A stretch of DNA of 64,000 nucleotides from GCA-016699975 sp964420045 (GTDB lineage Bacteria > Patescibacteriota > Minisyncoccia > Moranbacterales > UBA1568), in contig CAYQPQ010000001.1 of the NCBI GenBank assembly GCA_964420045.1, forward strand, positions 1-64,000. Reading direction: 5' to 3'. Position numbers and translations under genes: made by a program. Below the pieces are notes generated by a model. That model was not told where the DNA came from, ran no database searches, and saw nothing but the letters and a program-made list of their open reading frames with translations. The stretch's first letter is position 1, and the number at the start of each line of letters is the position of its first letter. This document shows, in pieces, positions 62,393 to 64,000 of this stretch.

Positions 62393-62644
62393 ATGCAAAC
62401 GATAACATGTCACGACTGCGGAAAGACCCTCAAGAAGGGTGAGGAATATATGCCGTATGAGGCAAACGGGAATACGCTCGCAAAGTGCCGCGCCTGTCAC
62501 GAGACAAAGCCGGAACTGACCGATTTTCAGAAAGCCGAAACCTACACCCGCGTCGTCGGCTATATCCGCCCCGTTGAGCAATGGAACAAAGGCAAACAAC
62601 AAGAATACACCGACCGCCTGGAGTACGCGCCCAGCGCCGCCTAG
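62393..62644 (+). CDS. Stand-alone glycyl radical domain of class III ribonucleotide reductase with its own zinc ribbon
   Basis: A protein of 83 residues. The N-terminal half is a Cys4-type zinc ribbon (CHDCGKTL, then KCRACHE). The C-terminal half, from TYTRVVGYIRPVEQWNKGKQ, is the NrdD C-terminal segment with the radical Gly in RVVGY and the conserved WNxGKxxE. This is just the part missing from the upstream NrdD. It starts 17 bp after the MazG-like gene, and its stop codon is 5 bp from the nrdG start, so translation is probably coupled. GrcA/YfiD is a known stand-alone glycyl radical protein for another enzyme. Confidence 0.88.
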   Translation: MQTITCHDCGKTLKKGEEYMPYEANGNTLAKCRACHETKPELTDFQKAETYTRVVGYIRPVEQWNKGKQQEYTDRLEYAPSAA

Positions 62645-62649
62645 GAAGT

Positions 62650-63357
62650 ATGTACCTCGCCGGATACCAACCACTCACTCTCCTCGACTACCCCGGGAAA
62701 CTCGCTGCAACGGTGTTTACACTCGGGTGTGTGCTGCGATGCCCGTTTTGTCACAATCCGGAATTGATCGAGCCGAGCGAAGAATACCTTTCACAAGCGG
62801 GCGGAAACAAGACGGGTGAATTTCTGAAATTCCTTGAGACACGACAAGGCAAACTTGATGGCGTGTGTATCACCGGCGGCGAGCCGACGCTTCATAGCGA
62901 TCTCCTCGACTTTATACGAAAGATAAAGTCGCTTGGCTTCCTCGTAAAGCTCGACACCAATGGCGCCTTCCCTGACATCGTGAAAAAAATTTCCGAAACT
63001 AAGCTCGTTGATTTCTGGGCGATGGATATCAAGCACGCGCCCGAAAAATATCCGGCTGCATCCGGCAATGCCAATATCGCCATCGAGAACTTTCAAGAAA
63101 GCGTAAAAATCATCATGGAGAGCGGTGCAGACTATGAATTCCGCACGACGGTTGTCCCGGGAATTCACACCGAAAACGACTTCCAAGCAATCGGCGAATG
63201 GATACAGGGCGCCCGGCGATTCGCCCTTCAGGAATTCCGAGATATAAAGATATACGACCCCAACCTGGCAACACAAGCAAGAGGGTGTTCGATCGATCTC
63301 GAAATTGCCCGCACACACATCCTCCCATTTGTCGAACACGTTGAAATTCGCCGATAA
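62650..63357 (+). CDS. nrdG: Anaerobic ribonucleotide reductase-activating protein (radical SAM)
   Basis: Generates the glycyl radical on NrdD using S-adenosylmethionine. From MYLAGYQPLTLLDYPGK (62650) it has 235 residues, with AGGAAG overlapping the previous stop as ribosome binding site; a longer frame to 62581 overlaps that gene. The radical SAM cluster is CVLRCPFC, followed by ITGGEPTLHSDLL and DTNGAFPDIV. Its substrate here would be the separate glycyl radical protein. Confidence 0.93.
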   Translation: MYLAGYQPLTLLDYPGKLAATVFTLGCVLRCPFCHNPELIEPSEEYLSQAGGNKTGEFLKFLETRQGKLDGVCITGGEPTLHSDLLDFIRKIKSLGFLVKLDTNGAFPDIVKKISETKLVDFWAMDIKHAPEKYPAASGNANIAIENFQESVKIIMESGADYEFRTTVVPGIHTENDFQAIGEWIQGARRFALQEFRDIKIYDPNLATQARGCSIDLEIARTHILPFVEHVEIRR

Positions 63358-63364
63358 GAACCTC

Positions 63365-63509
63365 TTGAAAAGGCCTCGAGTCAAAGAAAATCGGCTGAGC
63401 TCTTCTGGAGAAATTCTTTTTTGCGGCTTTCCTACCTACCGGCAGGCAGGCGTACGAAGTGTAAGACAAGCAAGAAAAGAATTTTTCCAGAAGAGCGGGC
63501 TTGTTCAAC
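63365..63509. repeat. Palindromic element family P, copy 3
   Basis: Ends TTGAAAAGGCC and GGGCTTGTTCAA, inner arms GCTCTTCTGGAGAAATTC and GAATTTTTCCAGAAGAGC. The apex GCGGCTTTC/GTACGAAGTG is interrupted by a 20-bp GC-rich palindrome (63431-63450). It starts 8 bp after nrdG. Confidence 0.65.
63431..63450 (+). repeat. Small GC-rich palindrome family R, copy 2 (nested)
   Basis: CCTACCTACCGGCAGGCAGG, an imperfect palindrome at the apex of family P copy 3; its last 16 bp are identical to 34336-34351. Confidence 0.6.
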
Positions 63510-63540
63510 AGACACTAAGGGTAATCGCGATTCAAAACAC

Positions 63541-63577
63541 AAAACATCAGCGCCAACCGCGCTGATGCGTTTCTTTC
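63541..63577. terminator. Bidirectional terminator between nrdG and the metal permease gene
   Basis: CATCAGCGC and GCGCTGATG form a perfect 9-bp stem with a 5-nt loop. On the minus strand TTTTGTGTTTT follows (end of the permease gene); on the plus strand CGTTTCTTTC follows. Confidence 0.7.
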
Positions 63578-63600
63578 TCCCGACACAAGTATCCCAAGAA

Positions 63601-64000
63601 CTATCGTCTGTTTAATAACAGAGAAACTACGAACGCCGCGAGCATAATCAGCACAATCGTTCCACCTGTCGCCAGGTTGAGATAGAACGATGCCACTATA
63701 CCAAAAAGCACTGAAACTATCGAGATTCCCTCCGCCATCAGAACTGTCCGCATAAATCCGCATCTCCATTGGAGTGCTGCAACAACCGGAATTACCATCA
63801 GCGCTGCAATGAGCAGTATGCCGACAATGGGAATAGCAACAGACACTGTGAGTGCGGTCAGCAGTATCAACGCAAGATTGAGGAATCGCGTCGGCATGCC
63901 ACTCACCTGTGCAGCTTCCTCATCGAATGTCACAAAAAGAAGCGGTTTGAACAATGCAAACAGCGAAAGAATAACCAGTGCCGATACGCCGCCAATCACA
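63601..64000 (-). CDS. ABC-3 type metal permease (ZnuB/MntB-like), partial
   Basis: C-terminal part of a metal-ion ABC transporter membrane subunit; the gene runs off the window. Segments FDEEAAQVSGMPTRFLNLAL and SVAIPIVGILLIAALMVIPV are typical of the ABC-3 family for zinc, manganese or iron. The visible part has about four membrane helices. The metal cannot be told from this part. Confidence 0.88.
   Translation of the reverse strand, partial: VIGGVSALVILSLFALFKPLLFVTFDEEAAQVSGMPTRFLNLALILLTALTVSVAIPIVGILLIAALMVIPVVAALQWRCGFMRTVLMAEGISIVSVLFGIVASFYLNLATGGTIVLIMLAAFVVSLLLNRR

Noticed and set aside
60003..62644. NrdD split as a frameshift or sequencing error
   Set aside because: A complete 92-codon gene with its own spacing lies between the halves, and the radical domain has its own N-terminal zinc ribbon, so no single indel would join them.
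1..64000. UGA recoding as in Gracilibacteria or Absconditabacteria
   Set aside because: Genes such as rpoB, rpoC, uvrB and pyk are full length with standard stops, and nrdD ends on TGA.
1..64000. Prophage, insertion sequence with transposase, or CRISPR array
   Set aside because: I found no transposase, integrase, phage structural gene or regularly spaced repeats; only non-coding palindromic elements are present.

Overview
The window looks like a chromosomal segment of a Candidate Phyla Radiation (Patescibacteria, Parcubacteria-like) bacterium. Evidence seen here: a compact S10-spc ribosomal protein cluster with no L30 gene between S5 and L15; several minimal-length ribosomal proteins (L29 and S14 of 61 residues); an energy gene set limited to pyruvate kinase and a fused ADP-forming acetate--CoA ligase; class III (anaerobic) ribonucleotide reductase; and many single-pass surface proteins of unknown function. 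Reading frames are intact with the standard bacterial code, so TGA is not recoded as glycine. The assignment is inference from gene content, not a phylogeny.

Layout. 0-17 kb, all on the minus strand and so transcribed from right to left: a rodZ-like gene, recA, tuf, rpsJ, rplC-D-W-B, rpsS, rplV, rpsC, rplP, rpmC, rpsQ, rplN, rplX, rplE, rpsN, rpsH, rplF, rplR, rpsE, rplO, secY, adk and map, ending in a terminator near 0.8 kb. tuf sits directly ahead of rpsJ without rpsL, rpsG or fusA. 17-27 kb: a secreted protein pair (MEMO/CapA-like fusion plus a 674-residue unknown), an SDR oxidoreductase, an HD-domain protein, tRNA-Ser(CGA), a MazG-like protein, pyruvate kinase, a DUF4870 membrane protein, HtpX and LemA. 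27-41 kb: mixed strands, with a DUF212 protein, an alpha/beta hydrolase, uvrB, a RecB-like nuclease, DUF1361, a cyclophilin lipoprotein, a DKNYY-repeat protein, a P-loop kinase and acetate--CoA ligase. 40-49 kb: an AAA ATPase (DUF4143), two large secreted proteins (fibronectin III; three LamG domains), a pseudopilin and FtsK. 49-60 kb: rpoC, rpoB, a tRNA-guanine transglycosylase and a large DUF11-like surface protein. 60-63.4 kb, plus strand: a class III ribonucleotide reductase operon. The right edge cuts an ABC-3 metal permease gene.

Most notable. (1) The anaerobic ribonucleotide reductase is split. The 692-residue NrdD stops just after its zinc cysteines and lacks the glycyl radical domain. 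That domain is on a separate 83-residue protein, joined to a second Cys4 zinc ribbon, with a MazG-like gene between the two and nrdG following 5 bp later. (2) Several intergenic regions hold large imperfect palindromes (MITE-like). Comparing copies shows smaller palindromes inserted in them, twice at the same site at the apex of one family. (3) Promoters close to sigma-70 consensus can be read ahead of rpoB, tuf, ftsK and others. Most genes lack a Shine-Dalgarno sequence and some appear leaderless.
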